Assembly: GCF_019956555.1 (NCBI RefSeq) | Contig: NZ_JAHBDQ010000044.1 | Location: 62,001-126,000 of the forward strand | Length of the DNA: 64,000 nt | Source: Pseudomonas sp. A-RE-19 | GTDB lineage: Bacteria; Pseudomonadota; Gammaproteobacteria; Pseudomonadales; Pseudomonadaceae | Direction: 5' to 3' | Part shown: positions 50,201 through 59,293 of the stretch, piece after piece | Layout of the letters: every line of letters begins with the position of its first letter | Position numbering within the stretch: the stretch's first letter is position 1 | Notes under the pieces: generated by a model | The model's input: only the letters and a program-made list of their open reading frames with translations | The model's database searches: none | Told to the model about the DNA's origin: nothing | Made by a program: the position numbers and the translations under genes

Positions 50201-51882
50201 GGTTGCACCTCCAGCCGTGCGGCCTTCGCTTCCGGGCTCGGAATCGCACGGGTGCCAAGCACCGCCATCACGTATTGCTGAGGGTTATTCAACGTCTGCG
50301 CAGCCGCTTGGGTGTAGCGCAGCAGCGGTTCCGCCTTGAACGTCAGCGCAATACTCAAGCCCAGTAGTACGACGATCGGCACGCATTCCAAGCGCCGCAG
50401 CAAGGGTGACGGCCGCTCTTGCGGGGTCCAGAAACGCTGGATGCCCACACGCGAGAAAGCGATCAGCGAAGCCAGCCCGGACAGGATCAACAGGGCGAGC
50501 AACCCCCACGCGCCGTTCGACACCGGTACGTCGCCGCCATGACCCAGACCCAGCGGATTGAGCAGGGCGCTGAGCAGGCTGAGTTTGCCGATAAACCCGG
50601 AAAGCGGTGGCATGCCGATGATCAGCAGGGCGCAGGCGATGAAGCTCAGGCCAAGGAAGGCCATGGTCCAGGGGATCACCTGACCGACCACGGCTTTGCG
50701 GTCGTCATCGAGGTTGATGCCCTTGGGTGGCTGCAAGGATTCCAGAGGCCGTGGAAGCAGCTCGCCGTCATCGAACAGCGGCATTTCGTTGGCTGAACGC
50801 GAACGCTCGATCAACTCGGCCAGCAGGAACAGCGCGCTCAGGGCCAGGGTCGAGCTGACCAGATAGAACAGCGCCGCGCCGATGAGGTTCGGTTGGGCGA
50901 AACCGATGGCCGACAACAGAATGCCTGCCGACACCAGAATACTCAGGCTGGCCATGCGTTCCAGGCGTTGCGCGGCAAGAATCGCCACGGCAGCACAGAC
51001 GATAGTCGCCATGCCGCCGTAGATCAGCCAGTCGCCACCGAAGTATGCCGACGCACCGGCCTGCCCGGAGAACAGCAGCGTCCACAAGCGGAGCAAGGTG
51101 TAGACGCCGACCTTGGTCATGATCGCGAACATCGCTGCCACCGGTGCGCTGGCCGCGGAATAGGCTGGCACCAGCCAGAAATTCAGCGGCCACATCCCGG
51201 CCTTGGCCAGGAAGGCTATCGCCAGAATCGCCGCGCCGGCATGCAGCAAGCCGCGATCGGCTTCCGGCACCAACGGGATTTTCAGCGCCAGGTCGGCCAT
51301 GTTCAGCGTACCGGTGACGCCATAGATCAACGCCGCGCCAATCAGGAACAGCGACGACGCCAGCAGGTTGATCGAGATGTAATGCAGCCCCGACGACACC
51401 CGCGCCCGGCCCGAACCGTGCAGCATCAGCCCGTAAGAGGCGGCCAGCAACACTTCAAAAAACACGAACAGGTTGAACAGGTCCGCCGTCAGGAAGGCGC
51501 CGTACAGGCCCATCAACTGAATCTGGAACAGCGCGTGGAAACTCGAACCGGCGCCGTCCCATCGGGCCATGGCGAACAGCAACGCGCTGACGCCGATGAT
51601 CCCGGTCAGCACCAGCATCAGTGCCGACAGACGATCGACCACCAGCACAATACCGAACGGCACCTGCCAGTTGCCCGGCAGGTACACACCGATGGAGCCG
51701 GGCACGCCGGTGGTTTGCGTCCATTGCAGCAGCATCACGGCAATGCCCAGCCCCAGCAGGCTGGAGAACAGGTTGATTTTGGCCTTTAACGGGCGGTGTT
51801 TCTCGCCCAGCATCAGCATCACGGCGGCGGTCAGCAGCGGTAGCAAAATCGGGGCGGCAATCAGGTGCGCCATCGGATTCAT
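50197..51882 (-). CDS. mrpD: Na+(K+)/H+ antiporter subunit D
   Basis: 561 residues, an NuoM/NuoN-like proton-translocating subunit with about fourteen membrane segments. VFFEVLLAASYGLMLHGSGR and AKAGMWPLNFWLVPAYSAAS hold the conserved Glu and Lys of this family. A hydrophilic insert lies near residues 365-395. Overlaps mrpC and mrpE by 4 bases. Confidence 0.93.
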   Translation of the reverse strand: MNPMAHLIAAPILLPLLTAAVMLMLGEKHRPLKAKINLFSSLLGLGIAVMLLQWTQTTGVPGSIGVYLPGNWQVPFGIVLVVDRLSALMLVLTGIIGVSALLFAMARWDGAGSSFHALFQIQLMGLYGAFLTADLFNLFVFFEVLLAASYGLMLHGSGRARVSSGLHYISINLLASSLFLIGAALIYGVTGTLNMADLALKIPLVPEADRGLLHAGAAILAIAFLAKAGMWPLNFWLVPAYSAASAPVAAMFAIMTKVGVYTLLRLWTLLFSGQAGASAYFGGDWLIYGGMATIVCAAVAILAAQRLERMASLSILVSAGILLSAIGFAQPNLIGAALFYLVSSTLALSALFLLAELIERSRSANEMPLFDDGELLPRPLESLQPPKGINLDDDRKAVVGQVIPWTMAFLGLSFIACALLIIGMPPLSGFIGKLSLLSALLNPLGLGHGGDVPVSNGAWGLLALLILSGLASLIAFSRVGIQRFWTPQERPSPLLRRLECVPIVVLLGLSIALTFKAEPLLRYTQAAAQTLNNPQQYVMAVLGTRAIPSPEAKAARLEVQP

Positions 51883-52223
51883 TCTTTAGGCTCCCGGCCA
51901 TCCACATGGTCGGTACCGGTCAGGCCCCGGGAAGCGAGCAGCACCACCAGGAACAGCGCGGTCATGGCGAAGCTGATGACGATCGCAGTCAGCACCAGTG
52001 CTTGCGGCAGCGGGTCGGTGTAGTGCAGCAAATCCTGAGGCACGCCGTCCTTGATGTTCGGCTCCTTGCCGATGAACAGGCTGCCCATGCTGAAGATGAA
52101 CAGATTGACGCCGTAAGACAGCAGGCACAGGCCCATGACCACCTGGAACGTTCGGGGTCGCAGCAGCAGCCACACGCCGGACGCGGCCAGCACACCGATG
52201 GCGATTGCGATGACTTCTTCCAT
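51879..52223 (-). CDS. mrpC: Na+(K+)/H+ antiporter subunit C
   Basis: 114 residues, NuoK-like, three membrane segments: EEVIAIAIGVLAASGVWLLL, MGLCLLSYGVNLFIFSMGSL and ALVLTAIVISFAMTALFLVV. Its start touches the mrpA stop and its stop overlaps mrpD by 4 bases. Confidence 0.93.
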   Translation of the reverse strand: MEEVIAIAIGVLAASGVWLLLRPRTFQVVMGLCLLSYGVNLFIFSMGSLFIGKEPNIKDGVPQDLLHYTDPLPQALVLTAIVISFAMTALFLVVLLASRGLTGTDHVDGREPKE

Positions 52224-55153
52224 CAGATGGCTCCTTGCGTGGCAGCCGCTTTGGCCAGGGGCTTGGGTTGTGCGCTGGTTTTATGACCACGTACCGATTG
52301 GTGGGCGAGGGCGGTCAGGATCAACAGGGTCGAACCGACCACTACGGCGTAAACACCGATGTCGAAGAACAGCGCGCTGGCGATGTGAATATCCCCCAGC
52401 ACCGGTAATTCGAAATGCCAGGTGTGAGTGGTCAGGAATGGATAGCCGACCACCATCGCCCCGAGCCCGGTGACCGTGGCGACCAGCAGTCCGGTACCCA
52501 TCCAGCGCAGCGGTCGCAGGCTCATTTGCGCCTCGACCCACTGGGTGCCGGCGACCATGTATTGCAGGATGAACGCCACCGACATCACCAGGCCTGCGAC
52601 GAAACCGCCACCGGGTTGATTGTGGCCGCGCATGAACAGATAGACCGACACCACAAGCGCAATCGGCAACAGCAGACGGACCAGCACCGCTGGCACCATC
52701 ATGAAACCGAGCGCGGTGTCGCTGGCGTGACGCGGGTTGACCAGATCGGTGACCACGTCGGGCGCCAGCAAGCGCTGTTGGGCTGGCAGCTGCAGGCTTT
52801 CTTTCGGTGGACGGAAGCGTCGCAGCAGGGCGAACACGGCCAGGGCCACGGCCACCAGCACGGTGATTTCGCCGAGGGTGTCGAAGCCACGGAAGTCCAC
52901 CAGCATCACGTTGACCACGTTGCTGCCGCCGCCTTCGGGCAGGGCGCGACTGAGGTAGAACGAGGAAATGTCGTTGGGCGTCTGGCGGGTCAGCATCGCG
53001 TAGGACAGCAGCGCCATGCCGCCACCGACCACCGTCGATAGCAGCAAGTCGCGAACCCTTCGTACCCGCGCCTTGCGCAGGCTGCTCGGTAATGGCGACA
53101 CTTCTTCGATCCGACGAGGTAGCCAGCGCAGGCCGAGGAGGATCAGCACCATGGTCACCACCTCGACCACCAGTTGCGTCAGGGCCAGATCCGGCGCCGA
53201 GAACCAGACGAAGGTCACGCAGGTCATCAGGCCGCAGACGCTGACCATGGTCAGGGCCGCGAGCCGGTGATACTTGGCTTGCCACGCCGCGCCAAGGGCG
53301 CAGGCAATCGCCAGCAGCCAGAGGATCACGAACACGATCGAGCCCTGGATTTTCGGCCTTTCGCCCCAACTCAGGCTGCTGTGCAGCATCGGGATCAACC
53401 CGGCCAGCACCGCGGCGAGGACGACCAGAAACAGTTGGGTTTGCAGGCGCCGGGTACTGATCCGCCGCTCCAGACGACGGGCCAGGCGCATCATGATCAC
53501 CAGCCCGCGCTCGAACAGGCGCTTGCCATTGAAACGGCTGATCAGCGGCGGGGAGTTGAAGCGTCCGCGCTTGAGCTGATTGCGCAGCAGCAGATAGAGC
53601 GTGATGCCGCCGGACATGGCGATCAGGCTCATGATCATCGGCGCGTTCCACCCGTGCCAGATCGCCAGGCTGTACTCGGGCAGCGTGCCGCCCACCACCG
53701 GCAATGCCGCCGCCGCGAGCAACGGACCAACCACTTGAGCGGGAAAAATCCCCACCACCAGGCAGGTGAACACCAGCAATTCCACTGGCGCGCGCATCCA
53801 GCGTGGCGGCTCGTGCGGGGTGTGCGGCAGGTCGGTGGCGGTCGGGCCGAAGAACACGTCGACGGTGAAGCGCAGGGAATAAGCCACGCTGAACGTCCCG
53901 GCGATGGTCGCAACGATGGGCAGAGTCATCTCGATCCAGGCCGTCGCGTTGATGAACACCGTTTCGGCGAAGAACATCTCTTTCGACAGGAAACCGTTGA
54001 GCAGCGGCACGCCAGCCATGGAGGCGCTGGCGACCATGGCCAGGGTGGCGGTGAACGGGATCAGTTTGATCAGGCCGCTGAGCTTGCGAATGTCCCGGGT
54101 GCCACTTTCGTGGTCGATGATCCCGGCGGCCATGAACAGCGAGGCCTTGAACGTAGCGTGGTTGAGAATGTGGAACACCGCGGCCACGGCAGCCAGCGGA
54201 CTGTTCAGCCCAAGCAGCAGGGTGATCAGCCCCAGGTGGCTGATGGTCGAGTAGGCCAGCAGGCCCTTGAGGTCATTCTGGAACATCGCGCAGTAAGCGC
54301 CGAGCAACAGGGTGCAAGCCCCGGCTCCGCCGACGATGTAGAACCATTCTTCGCTACCCGAGAGCGATGGCCACAGGCGTGCGAGCAGGAAAACACCGGC
54401 CTTGACCATGGTTGCCGAGTGCAGATACGCCGAAACCGGTGTCGGTGCCGCCATGGCGTGGGGTAGCCAGAAGTGGAAGGGGAACTGCGCACTTTTGCTC
54501 AAGGCGCCGATCAGGATCAGGGGCAAGAGGATGGGGTAAAGGGCATGGGCGCGAATCAGATCGCCGGCGGCCAGGACCTTATCCAGGTCATAGCTGCCGA
54601 CCACATGGCCGAGCAGCATGACCCCCGCCAGCAAACACAAGCCACCGGCGCCGGTGACCATCAACGCCATATAGGCGCCACGTCGCGCATCGGCGCGGTG
54701 GTGCCAGTAGCCGATCAACAGGAATGAGAAGAGGCTGGTCAGCTCCCAGAAAAACACCATCTGGATCAGGTTTCCGGAGATCACCAGCCCCAGCATGGCG
54801 CCCATGAACGCCAGAAAAAACGCGAAGAAGCGCGGCACCGGATCGTCCGGTGACATGTAATAACGGGCGTACAGAGAAACCAGTGTGCCGATGCCCAGCA
54901 CCAGCAGCGAGAACAGCCAGGCGAAACCGTCCATGCGCAGGACGAAGTTCAGGCCAAGGCTCGGTAGCCAGAAGAATTCTTCGCGGATCACGCCGCCATG
55001 GGCGATTTGCGGGTACAAGAGGGCGACCTGGACGGTGCCGATCAGGGCCACCAAGCCAGCCAACAGCGATTCGGTATTACGCGCGTTGTGCGGCAGCAAG
55101 GCTGCCAGACAGCTGCCGATAAAAGGCAGAAGCAGTAGAACTATCAGAGACAT
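52223..55153 (-). CDS. mrpA: Na+(K+)/H+ antiporter subunit A, fused A/B form
   Basis: 976 residues. The first ~500 are NuoL-like (FFWELTSLFSFLLIGYWHHR, KSAQFPFHFWLPHAMAAPTP, TISHLGLITLLLGLN). The C-terminal ~350 correspond to MrpA tail plus MrpB (LVVSVYLFMRGHNQPGGGFV and GLVMSVAFILQYMVAGTQWV). This A/B fusion marks group 2 Mrp (Pha/Sha) operons with six genes, used for sodium, potassium or pH tolerance. First gene of the operon. The ribosome binding site is weak. Confidence 0.94.
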   Translation of the reverse strand: MSLIVLLLLPFIGSCLAALLPHNARNTESLLAGLVALIGTVQVALLYPQIAHGGVIREEFFWLPSLGLNFVLRMDGFAWLFSLLVLGIGTLVSLYARYYMSPDDPVPRFFAFFLAFMGAMLGLVISGNLIQMVFFWELTSLFSFLLIGYWHHRADARRGAYMALMVTGAGGLCLLAGVMLLGHVVGSYDLDKVLAAGDLIRAHALYPILLPLILIGALSKSAQFPFHFWLPHAMAAPTPVSAYLHSATMVKAGVFLLARLWPSLSGSEEWFYIVGGAGACTLLLGAYCAMFQNDLKGLLAYSTISHLGLITLLLGLNSPLAAVAAVFHILNHATFKASLFMAAGIIDHESGTRDIRKLSGLIKLIPFTATLAMVASASMAGVPLLNGFLSKEMFFAETVFINATAWIEMTLPIVATIAGTFSVAYSLRFTVDVFFGPTATDLPHTPHEPPRWMRAPVELLVFTCLVVGIFPAQVVGPLLAAAALPVVGGTLPEYSLAIWHGWNAPMIMSLIAMSGGITLYLLLRNQLKRGRFNSPPLISRFNGKRLFERGLVIMMRLARRLERRISTRRLQTQLFLVVLAAVLAGLIPMLHSSLSWGERPKIQGSIVFVILWLLAIACALGAAWQAKYHRLAALTMVSVCGLMTCVTFVWFSAPDLALTQLVVEVVTMVLILLGLRWLPRRIEEVSPLPSSLRKARVRRVRDLLLSTVVGGGMALLSYAMLTRQTPNDISSFYLSRALPEGGGSNVVNVMLVDFRGFDTLGEITVLVAVALAVFALLRRFRPPKESLQLPAQQRLLAPDVVTDLVNPRHASDTALGFMMVPAVLVRLLLPIALVVSVYLFMRGHNQPGGGFVAGLVMSVAFILQYMVAGTQWVEAQMSLRPLRWMGTGLLVATVTGLGAMVVGYPFLTTHTWHFELPVLGDIHIASALFFDIGVYAVVVGSTLLILTALAHQSVRGHKTSAQPKPLAKAAATQGAI

Positions 55154-55293
55154 AGGCTTCTAATCTGCGGAAGTTTGTGAAGCATCATACGTGCCAGCTC
55201 CCGGATCACCAAACGCCAAGCTGTCGCAGAATCCTACAAGGTAGGCGGAAAGTTCTTGTTTATCATTGTTTCAAGGGAGAGGGGGGATCCCCG

Positions 55294-55375
55294 AAAAGAT
55301 CGCAGCCTTCGGCAGCTCCTACAGGGGAACGTGTATTCCTGTAGGAGCTGCCGAAGGCTGCGATCTTTTGATCTT
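55294..55375. repeat. Inverted repeat, GTAGGAGCTGCCGAAGGCTG type
   Basis: Facing copies of the second repeat family between mrpA (upstream side) and the EamA gene 3' end. The arms pair perfectly over about 25 bases. Confidence 0.85.
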
Positions 55376-55379
55376 GCTG

Positions 55380-56318
55380 TTAATTGCCGCTTTCGCTCTC
55401 CAAGGCTTCATCAACTTCGGCAGCCACCTTACCCTTGGTCTTCAACTCACTGACAATCACCGCCGCTACAATCAACCCCGCCCCCAGCAAGGCAATCGCC
55501 GGCAACCGCTCTCCGGCAATCCGCCCGGCAATCCCGGCCCACACCGGTTCCCCGGCATAGATCAGCGTCGCCCGCGTCGGCGAAACACTTTTCTGCGCCC
55601 AGTTCATCGCCACCTGAATCGCCGCACTCGCCGCGCCCAGGCCCAGTGCGCTGCACAACAGCAACCAGGAGAACCCCGGAATCACTTCCTGAGTCGGCAC
55701 CACCATCAGAAACGCCAACACCGAAGTTACCGCCAGTTGCACCACCGTCACCCGGCGCACATCGACCTGGCCGGCATAAGTGCTGATCAGAATGATCTCC
55801 GCCGCAATCGCCACGGCACTGATCAAGGTGGCGATTTCACCGGGGCTGAAATTGAGAGAAGCGCCAGAAGGGCCCGACAGCAACATCAACCCGGTAAAGG
55901 CCAGCATGATCCCGATGCTCGGCATCAGCCCCGGGCGCCGCCCCAGTACCAGCCATTGCAGCAACGGCACGAACGGCACATACAGCGCGGTGATAAACGC
56001 CGATTGACTGCTGGGAATGCTCTGCAAACCCACGGTCTGCAAGCCGTAACCGAGCATGATCGCCACGCCGATAAACGATCCGGCCTTGAGTTCGAACAGG
56101 GTCAGTTCGCGCAGATGACGCCAGGAGAACAGCGCCACGAGAGTCGCCGCCGCGGCAAAACGCAGGCCGACGAAAAACATCGGCCCACTGACGGTCATCG
56201 CATGCTGCACCAGCAAAAAGGTCCCACCCCAGATCATGGTGATCAGCACCAGCACGCATTCGGCATTGCTGAACCGTGAGAAACGGGAGGAAGCAGGGGA
56301 GGAGTTCACCGACGTCAT
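55380..56318 (-). CDS. EamA/DMT family transporter
   Basis: 312 residues with ten hydrophobic segments in two EamA halves (LVLITMIWGGTFLLVQHAMT in the first; ALGLGAASAAIQVAMNWAQK in the second). An inner-membrane exporter or importer of metabolites such as amino acids; substrate unknown. ATG 56318 follows AAGGTC. A longer frame to 56474 would overlap the divergent regulator and its boxes. Confidence 0.88.
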   Translation of the reverse strand: MTSVNSSPASSRFSRFSNAECVLVLITMIWGGTFLLVQHAMTVSGPMFFVGLRFAAAATLVALFSWRHLRELTLFELKAGSFIGVAIMLGYGLQTVGLQSIPSSQSAFITALYVPFVPLLQWLVLGRRPGLMPSIGIMLAFTGLMLLSGPSGASLNFSPGEIATLISAVAIAAEIILISTYAGQVDVRRVTVVQLAVTSVLAFLMVVPTQEVIPGFSWLLLCSALGLGAASAAIQVAMNWAQKSVSPTRATLIYAGEPVWAGIAGRIAGERLPAIALLGAGLIVAAVIVSELKTKGKVAAEVDEALESESGN

Positions 56319-56365
56319 GACCTTGCGCGCTACCTGAGGGAGACGCACAATGCGCCGGAAGTTGG

Positions 56366-56406
56366 GCAGTATACTGCGCAACACCACCAAGTGAGCAATA
56401 TAGTGC
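56366..56406. promoter_or_regulatory. Two GCA-N6-TGC boxes and promoter between EamA and XRE genes
   Basis: GCAGTATACTGC (56366-56377) is a perfect 12-base palindrome containing a TATACT -10 candidate. GCAATATAGTGC (56395-56406) shares the GCA-N6-TGC form 29 bases (about three helical turns) further on. These look like paired operator sites for the adjacent XRE regulator. Confidence 0.5.
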
Positions 56407-56966
56407 ACAAAGATTCCACCCAACGGGCGTCGGTCCTCCAGCACGTCAGCCAGAACGTTCGACGTCTGCGCCACGCCGCCGACATGAGCCAGAGCGCCTT
56501 GGCCGAAAAGTCCGGGGTCAGCCGCCGGATGCTGGTGGCCATCGAGGCCGGCGAGAAGAACGTCAGCCTGACCACCCTCGACCGCGTGGCCGAAGCGCTG
56601 GATGTCGCCTTCAGCGATCTGATTCAGGCCCCGGATGCCCGCGACCCGAGTCGCATCAACGAAGTCGCATGGGCCGGAACGATCCCCGGCAGCAAAGCCG
56701 TTTTACTGTCAAAAGCCACCGCCACCCGTGAAGTGGAACAATGGGAATGGTGCCTGCAACCGGGCGAAATTTACCCGTCGCAACCGGACGCCGATGGCTG
56801 GAGTGAACAGCTCTACGTATTCGAAGGCTGCCTGACCCTGGTTCTGGGCGATCAGCAGCAACACATCGGCGCCGGTGAGTTCTTCATGTTCGCCAGCAAC
56901 CAGCCGCATTCCTATCGCAATGACGGGGAAGTGGCGGCGCGGTTTGTGCGCAATGTGGTGATTTGA
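56391..56966 (+). CDS. XRE-cupin transcriptional regulator
   Basis: 191 residues. N-terminal HTH_3 (about 15-70) with LRHAADMSQSALAEKSGVSR and a C-terminal cupin (about 110-190) with WSEQLYVFEGCLTLVLGDQQ and FFMFASNQPHSYRN. Such one-component regulators often control a divergent transporter, here the EamA gene. The start is uncertain: GTG 56391, or GTG 56403 which would put part of the second box upstream. Confidence 0.87.
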   Translation: MSNIVHKDSTQRASVLQHVSQNVRRLRHAADMSQSALAEKSGVSRRMLVAIEAGEKNVSLTTLDRVAEALDVAFSDLIQAPDARDPSRINEVAWAGTIPGSKAVLLSKATATREVEQWEWCLQPGEIYPSQPDADGWSEQLYVFEGCLTLVLGDQQQHIGAGEFFMFASNQPHSYRNDGEVAARFVRNVVI

Positions 56967-57096
56967 GCGGGCAGCACTATTCATAGGGAAACGTGCAATA
57001 CCTGTTAATTCTGATAGTAGACATGGAGCGAGATTGACCTCTAACTGGAGTTCGGCTCGTTGCCGAGATCCGACCGTCTATATAGGGATGCAGAAA

Positions 57097-57510
57097 ATGG
57101 CAGTTTTGGAACCGCTAATAATAAAAGAGGCTATAGGTAAGGTCATTAAGCTGATAGATGTCCCAACTGCCGGTGCCACTGCCCTTATTCCTGTCCCGCC
57201 CAACACTCAACCGGACGACTCAATCGAGGTATTGATTGACGATCAAATGGTTGCGCAGGCTTCGAGTAGTAACCCGCCCGGAGACTTTTACGTATGCAGG
57301 GTGCCAAAAACAGTCTTACTGAAGAGCACAGGGCGGCAGAAGGAATTCAGATACATCATCTGGAACTCAGCTGGTAATCCTGTTCATTCCGATCCAATGC
57401 TCTATGACATCCTCCATCCTCCATCCTCCATCCTCCATCCTCCATCCTCCATTCTTTTGATTGAGTTGCTTCGTTGCTCAAAACAAAAAATGCAGCGTCT
57501 GCCTGAATGA
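57097..57510 (+). CDS. Hypothetical protein with a 7-bp tandem repeat near the 3' end
   Basis: About 137 residues from ATG 57097 (AGGGA upstream). The first ~105 residues look like a beta-sandwich unit (ALIPVPPNTQPDDSIEVLID, KEFRYIIWNSAGNPVHSDPM), similar in style to single repeats of large Ig-like Pseudomonas proteins. The tail is encoded by the CATCCTC repeat and reads ILHPPSSILHPPSS. It may be a gene fragment or a small secreted-type domain without signal peptide. Base composition is more AT-rich than its neighbours. Confidence 0.5.
   Translation: MAVLEPLIIKEAIGKVIKLIDVPTAGATALIPVPPNTQPDDSIEVLIDDQMVAQASSSNPPGDFYVCRVPKTVLLKSTGRQKEFRYIIWNSAGNPVHSDPMLYDILHPPSSILHPPSSILLIELLRCSKQKMQRLPE
57408..57449. 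repeat. Heptanucleotide tandem repeat, six CATCCTC units
   Basis: Six perfect CATCCTC copies followed by a partial one (CATTC). The unit length is not a multiple of three, so gain or loss of one unit changes the reading frame of the gene around it. Confidence 0.9.
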
Positions 57511-57529
57511 CTTAAATACAACACACGTC

Positions 57530-57624
57530 CTGGTGAGCGAGGGCTTGCCTGCGATGTCGGTGTGACTGACGATACCCATGCTGAATAGGCCGGTGTCTTC
57601 GCGGGCAAGCCCGCTCCCACAGGG
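57530..57624. repeat. REP doublet with a degenerate left arm
   Basis: The right arm (GCGGGCAAGCCCGCTCCCAC) is intact; the left (TGGTGAGCGAGGGCTTGCCT) has several changes. Confidence 0.7.
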
Positions 57625-57712
57625 GGTGTTTTGGGCTTGCCTTCAGCGATGGCTTGGCACGGAGCGATCTGCACGACTTCTATCCAGGGAAACATTGATC
57701 AGTGAGCACGCC

Positions 57713-59137
57713 ATGACTGACACCCCAAGCGGACAGGCGACCGACGCCATTCGCCACGCGGACATCCTGATCATCGGCGGCGGCCTCAGCGGCGCGATGC
57801 TGGCGGTGCAGTTGCTGCGCTTGCCGGGCAAGCGTCAGGTGCTGGTGATCGAACCTCGCGCCGAACTCGGTCGGGGCGAAGCGTACAGCGCGGTGGAGTT
57901 GGGCCATACGCTCAACGGCAACGCGGCGCGGATGAGCGTTGACCCGGACAACGCTGATGATTTGACTCAATGGCTGACCGAATACATCGCGGCTGGCGGT
58001 TGGCCGGAATCGGATGAGCAGCATGTGCCGATCAGCGAACTGTTCCCGCCGCGCGGGTTGTTTGGCGTCTATGTGCAGCAGCGTCTGGCCGAGGCCCAGG
58101 CGGTTGGCGCGCGGTACGGTTCGACGGTGGAGCATGTGCGCGCGGAAGTGGTTGATGTGCAGATCGATATCGATTCGGTGCGCCTGACCTTGAACGATGG
58201 CCAGCGTTTGCGGGGCGCCTATGCGGTGCTGGCCACGGGCATGTTCGCCGCCGCGCGCACGCCGCAAACCGAATCCAGCGGCTTGAACGCAGCGGCGCTT
58301 GATCCCTGGGATGTGACCGCCATGCGTCAGCTTGATCCACAGTCGACGGTGCTGATCATCGGCTCGGGCCTGACCATGGTCGATGCTGTGGTGTCGCTGG
58401 AGCAGGCCGGGCATCGCGGGCCGATCGAAGTGTTTTCCCGTCATGGCCTGCTGCCGCATGTGCGGCGACAGCCTCCGGCCTGGGCGGATTTTTTGGCCGA
58501 GGATCACAGCATTCGCACACCGCGTCAGCTGATGCGCGAACTGCGTCGGCATTGCCTCGATGCCATCGCGCAGGGCATTGATTGGCAAGCGCCACTCGAC
58601 ACCGTGCGGGCGCACATCGGGCGGTTGTGGAGTCAGGCGACGGATGTGCAGCGTCGGCAGTTTGTGCGGCATGTGCGGCCGTGGTGGGAGAGTCATCACC
58701 ATCGATCGCCGCCATTGAGCGCCGAGTTGGTGGCGCGGCTGCATGGGGAAGGGCGGTTGCGGATTCATGCTGCATCGTTCAAAGGGCTGGAGCCTTCATT
58801 GAACGGGGTGAGTATCCGCATTCGACGGCGTGGCGAGGCGCAAACCTGCGTGGTACACGGCGCGGCGCTGATCAACTCCAGCGGTATCGAATATGACTGG
58901 CGGCGGGTGGCGCGGCCATTGCCGCAGCAGCTATTGGCGCGCGGGCTGGTGCGGCCGGGGCCACTGGCGTTGGGGATTGCGGCGGCGGATGACGGCGCGG
59001 TACTCGGCGCCGATGGGCAGGTCGCCAGCCGTTTGTTCGCCATGGGCCCACCGTTGCGCGGGATGTGGTGGGAGAGCACGGCGGTGACTGATGTGGCGAG
59101 CCAGGCGAAGTCTCTTGCGGCGCGATTGGCGGGTTGA
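57713..59137 (+). CDS. FAD/NAD(P)-binding protein
   Basis: 474 residues of the FAD-NAD(P)-binding (PF13454-like) family. N-terminal HADILIIGGGLSGAMLAVQL and a second dinucleotide motif TVLIIGSGLTMVDAVVSLEQ near 215. The C-terminus reads LFAMGPPLRGMWWESTAVTD as in this group of putative hydroxylases/oxidoreductases (SidA/HpyO-like). Substrate unknown. ATG 57713 was chosen because the longer frame runs into the REP element. Confidence 0.85.
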   Translation: MTDTPSGQATDAIRHADILIIGGGLSGAMLAVQLLRLPGKRQVLVIEPRAELGRGEAYSAVELGHTLNGNAARMSVDPDNADDLTQWLTEYIAAGGWPESDEQHVPISELFPPRGLFGVYVQQRLAEAQAVGARYGSTVEHVRAEVVDVQIDIDSVRLTLNDGQRLRGAYAVLATGMFAAARTPQTESSGLNAAALDPWDVTAMRQLDPQSTVLIIGSGLTMVDAVVSLEQAGHRGPIEVFSRHGLLPHVRRQPPAWADFLAEDHSIRTPRQLMRELRRHCLDAIAQGIDWQAPLDTVRAHIGRLWSQATDVQRRQFVRHVRPWWESHHHRSPPLSAELVARLHGEGRLRIHAASFKGLEPSLNGVSIRIRRRGEAQTCVVHGAALINSSGIEYDWRRVARPLPQQLLARGLVRPGPLALGIAAADDGAVLGADGQVASRLFAMGPPLRGMWWESTAVTDVASQAKSLAARLAG

Positions 59138-59166
59138 CCGACAGTTGGAGGGGGGCTTTCGGGCCT

Positions 59167-59283
59167 CATCGCGAGCAGGCTCGCTCCCACAGGGGATTTA
59201 CTGTGAGTCCATTTTTAACACGACGGACTGACCCAGCCCCCAAATGTAAAAATTGTGGGAGCGAGCCTGCTCGCTCCCACAAG
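59167..59283. repeat. REP pair, second copy a fused palindrome
   Basis: A single arm at 59167-59194, then at 59252-59281 a self-contained palindrome in which the arms TTGTGGGAGCGAGC and GCTCGCTCCCACAA are only two bases apart. The palindrome sits 13 bases after the ppnN stop and may end its transcript. Confidence 0.8.
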
Positions 59284-59293
59284 GTCTGCTACG

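Noticed and set aside
53174..54466. A 430-codon plus-strand frame opposite mrpA
   Set aside because: Shadow of a hydrophobic coding sequence; Gln/Arg/His-rich with no domain.
57097..57510. Insertion sequence or prophage remnant
   Set aside because: The composition is unusual, but no transposase, integrase, terminal inverted repeats or target duplication could be seen around it.
9331..59283. The many regularly shaped short repeats as a CRISPR array
   Set aside because: They are palindromic doublets scattered one per intergenic gap, not direct repeats with uniform spacers, and no cas genes occur.
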